Positions 4,590 through 5,516 of a stretch of DNA of 5,516 nucleotides are shown here, one piece after another; positions within the stretch are counted from its first letter, which is position 1; each line of letters opens with the position of its first letter. The DNA is from Pseudomonadota bacterium (GTDB taxonomy: Bacteria > Pseudomonadota > Gammaproteobacteria > Burkholderiales > Sulfuricellaceae): assembly GCA_021783895.1 (NCBI GenBank), contig JAJXTJ010000106.1, forward strand, positions 1 through 5,516. The letters are read 5' to 3'. Position numbers and translations under genes: made by a program. The notes under the pieces were generated by a model that searched no databases, was not told where the DNA came from, and saw only the letters and a program-made list of their open reading frames with translations.

Positions 4590-4817
4590 ATGTTGGTGAC
4601 TATGGATATGTGCTCTGTCAAAGTGGACAGCGACTATGCTTCAGAGGTGATGTGCGCCGGCTGGAATCCTGAAATTGAGATGATGCAAGCCGGGGCGGCG
4701 GAACTGGCAGCACAATTGATCCATTATCAGTCTCAGCGCGCGGGCGTTATTCCGGCGGATGTGGCGGCTAAGGATGTCGAGGCTTTTCTGGAGCGGATGT
4801 ACGTTTCCCAGGGATAG
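4590..4817 (+). CDS. Small hypothetical protein (75 aa) upstream of nrdJ
   Basis: I do not recognise this family. The start at 4590 is set by a near-perfect GGAGG 6 nt upstream; ATGs at 4602 and 4608 are weaker choices. The protein is acidic, soluble-looking and without a signal peptide or membrane segment. It has two cysteines (Cys8 and Cys22) in the N-terminal third. A probably helical middle (about 28-50) is followed by PADVAAKDVEAFLERMY (55-71), which looks like a second amphipathic helix. Codon use resembles the neighbouring genes, which supports a real gene. It lies 78 bp before nrdJ on the same strand, separated only by a hairpin, so co-transcription with partial termination is possible. 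A role with the ribonucleotide reductase is only a guess from position. Confidence 0.65.
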   Translation: MLVTMDMCSVKVDSDYASEVMCAGWNPEIEMMQAGAAELAAQLIHYQSQRAGVIPADVAAKDVEAFLERMYVSQG

Positions 4818-4844
4818 TTTGCGGCCGTTGAGTCCTTTAAAATC

Positions 4845-4872
4845 GGCGAGAACCGCTAGTGCGGTTCTCGCC
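4845..4872 (+). terminator. Perfect 12-bp stem hairpin between the small gene and nrdJ
   Basis: GGCGAGAACCGC and GCGGTTCTCGCC pair perfectly around a TAGT loop. They are followed by TTTATCATTTTT, a broken but T-rich tract, and preceded by TTTAAAAT. It has the shape of an intrinsic terminator for the 75-residue gene. Only 12 nt separate it from the nrdJ ribosome binding site (GGGAG, 4885-4889), too little for a separate promoter downstream. nrdJ transcription must therefore start upstream and pass through it, so it may act as a partial terminator or attenuator, or as an mRNA processing/stability element. Confidence 0.7.
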
Positions 4873-4895
4873 TTTATCATTTTTGGGAGTCCTCG

Positions 4896-5516
4896 ATGAG
4901 TGATGGGCCCTTTGTTTCCGATATCTCTTCCCGTATCTGGGATATCCGCTATCGTTACCGCGAGCCGGGCAAGGCCATCGACCAGACCGTTGAGGACACC
5001 TGGCGTCGTGTCGCCCGTGCGCTGGCCGGGGTGGAGCGGCAGGATAAGGAAATATGGGAGCAGCGGTTTTACCGGGTTCTGGAGGGGTTCCGCTTTCTGC
5101 CGGGTGGGCGCATTCTCGCCGGGGCAGGCACCTCTCACCGGGTTACCCTGTTCAATTGTTTCGTCATGGGCGAAGTAGAGGATGCGCTCGACGGCATTTT
5201 CGAGGCGCTCAAGGAAGGTGCTCTGACCATGCAGCAGGGCGGGGGGGTCGGCTATGATTTCTCCACCCTGCGACCGAGCGGCGAACCGGCCCGGGGTATC
5301 GGAGTAACCGCTTCCGGGCCGGTCTCGTTCATGCGCATCTGGGATAGCATGTGCGCCACCATTCTTTCCACCGGAGCGCGCCGGGGGGCGATGATGGCGA
5401 CGCTGCGCTGCGACCACCCGGATATCGAGATATTCATCGCGGCAAAACGTGACTTCGGGGCGTTGCGGGATTTCAATTTGTCTGTGCTAGTGACGGACGA
5501 TGTCATGCGAGCGGTG
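4896..5516 (+). CDS. nrdJ: Class II (adenosylcobalamin-dependent) ribonucleotide reductase, N-terminal part
   Basis: NrdJ reduces ribonucleotides to deoxyribonucleotides for DNA synthesis. It uses adenosylcobalamin to make the active-site thiyl radical, so it works with or without oxygen. The frame is open from ATG 4896 (GGGAG 6 nt upstream) to the last base, giving 207 residues. Recognisable stretches are FLPGGRILAGAGT (67-79), LFNCFV (85-90, where Cys88 is the likely first cysteine of the redox pair), TMQQGGGVGYDFSTLRP (111-127), ASGPVSFMRIWD (139-150), TGARRGAMMATL (159-170) and HPDIEIFIAAK (174-184). The radical cysteine, the later redox cysteine and the C-terminal thiol tail lie beyond the window. 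There is no N-terminal ATP-cone domain: the protein starts only about 85 residues before the FNC motif, as in short class II enzymes. Class II over class I is inferred from the overall sequence look; the downstream part would settle it. No cobalamin riboswitch is seen upstream. Confidence 0.9.
   Translation, partial: MSDGPFVSDISSRIWDIRYRYREPGKAIDQTVEDTWRRVARALAGVERQDKEIWEQRFYRVLEGFRFLPGGRILAGAGTSHRVTLFNCFVMGEVEDALDGIFEALKEGALTMQQGGGVGYDFSTLRPSGEPARGIGVTASGPVSFMRIWDSMCATILSTGARRGAMMATLRCDHPDIEIFIAAKRDFGALRDFNLSVLVTDDVMRAV

Noticed and set aside
4501..4895. Cobalamin riboswitch or NrdR boxes ahead of nrdJ
   Set aside because: No B12-box-like core was seen. The two TATACAAA matches (4443-4450 and 4537-4544) are 94 bp apart and are not good NrdR palindromes.
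4641..5417. Minus-strand 258-codon open frame opposite the small gene and nrdJ
   Set aside because: It lies antisense to clear NrdJ motifs and to the 75-residue gene, spans the hairpin between them, and has no family-like sequence. It is a shadow of GC-rich codon use.

Overview
The window reads as a piece of a Gram-negative, GC-rich (mid-50s %, by eye) proteobacterial chromosome. The best guess is a betaproteobacterium of the Nitrosomonadales/Gallionellaceae/Sulfuricellaceae type, a chemolithotrophic sulfur or iron oxidiser. This rests on a SoeBC-type molybdoenzyme module, an MlaA lipoprotein, a DUF971 protein, a class II (B12-dependent) ribonucleotide reductase, and several families of intergenic inverted repeats common in such genomes. 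The taxonomic call is inference; no rRNA or other marker is present.

Layout. (1) 1-531 is the 3' part of a four-cluster ferredoxin subunit (SoeB/DmsB family). After a 209-bp gap holding an inverted pair of REP-like palindromes, 741-1718 encodes its DmsC-family membrane anchor (SoeC). Together they would pass electrons from a cytoplasmic molybdopterin subunit, which would lie left of the window, to the quinone pool. (2) 1785-2528, minus strand, is the outer-membrane lipoprotein MlaA, convergent with soeC. (3) A 146-bp divergent promoter region with three perfect short palindromes separates mlaA from a YbbO-like short-chain dehydrogenase (2675-3520, plus). (4) 3521-3821 is non-coding and holds a roughly 176-bp imperfect inverted-repeat, MITE-like element. 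It ends 17 bp before a DUF971 protein (3822-4205). (5) 4206-4589 is a patchwork: a repeat island ending in a strong intrinsic terminator, an orphan coding-like tail without a start (about 4354-4500), and an AT-rich leader. (6) 4590-4817 is a 75-residue protein of unknown function with an excellent ribosome binding site. A perfect 12-bp stem hairpin follows, then the 5' part of nrdJ (4896 to the window end, still open).

No coherent new multi-gene system is evident. The coding genes belong to known families and are functionally unrelated housekeeping or respiratory genes. The less ordinary content is between them: three unrelated families of inverted repeats, a possible gene relic at a rearrangement junction, a small unidentified gene ahead of nrdJ, and a hairpin that nrdJ transcription apparently has to cross.
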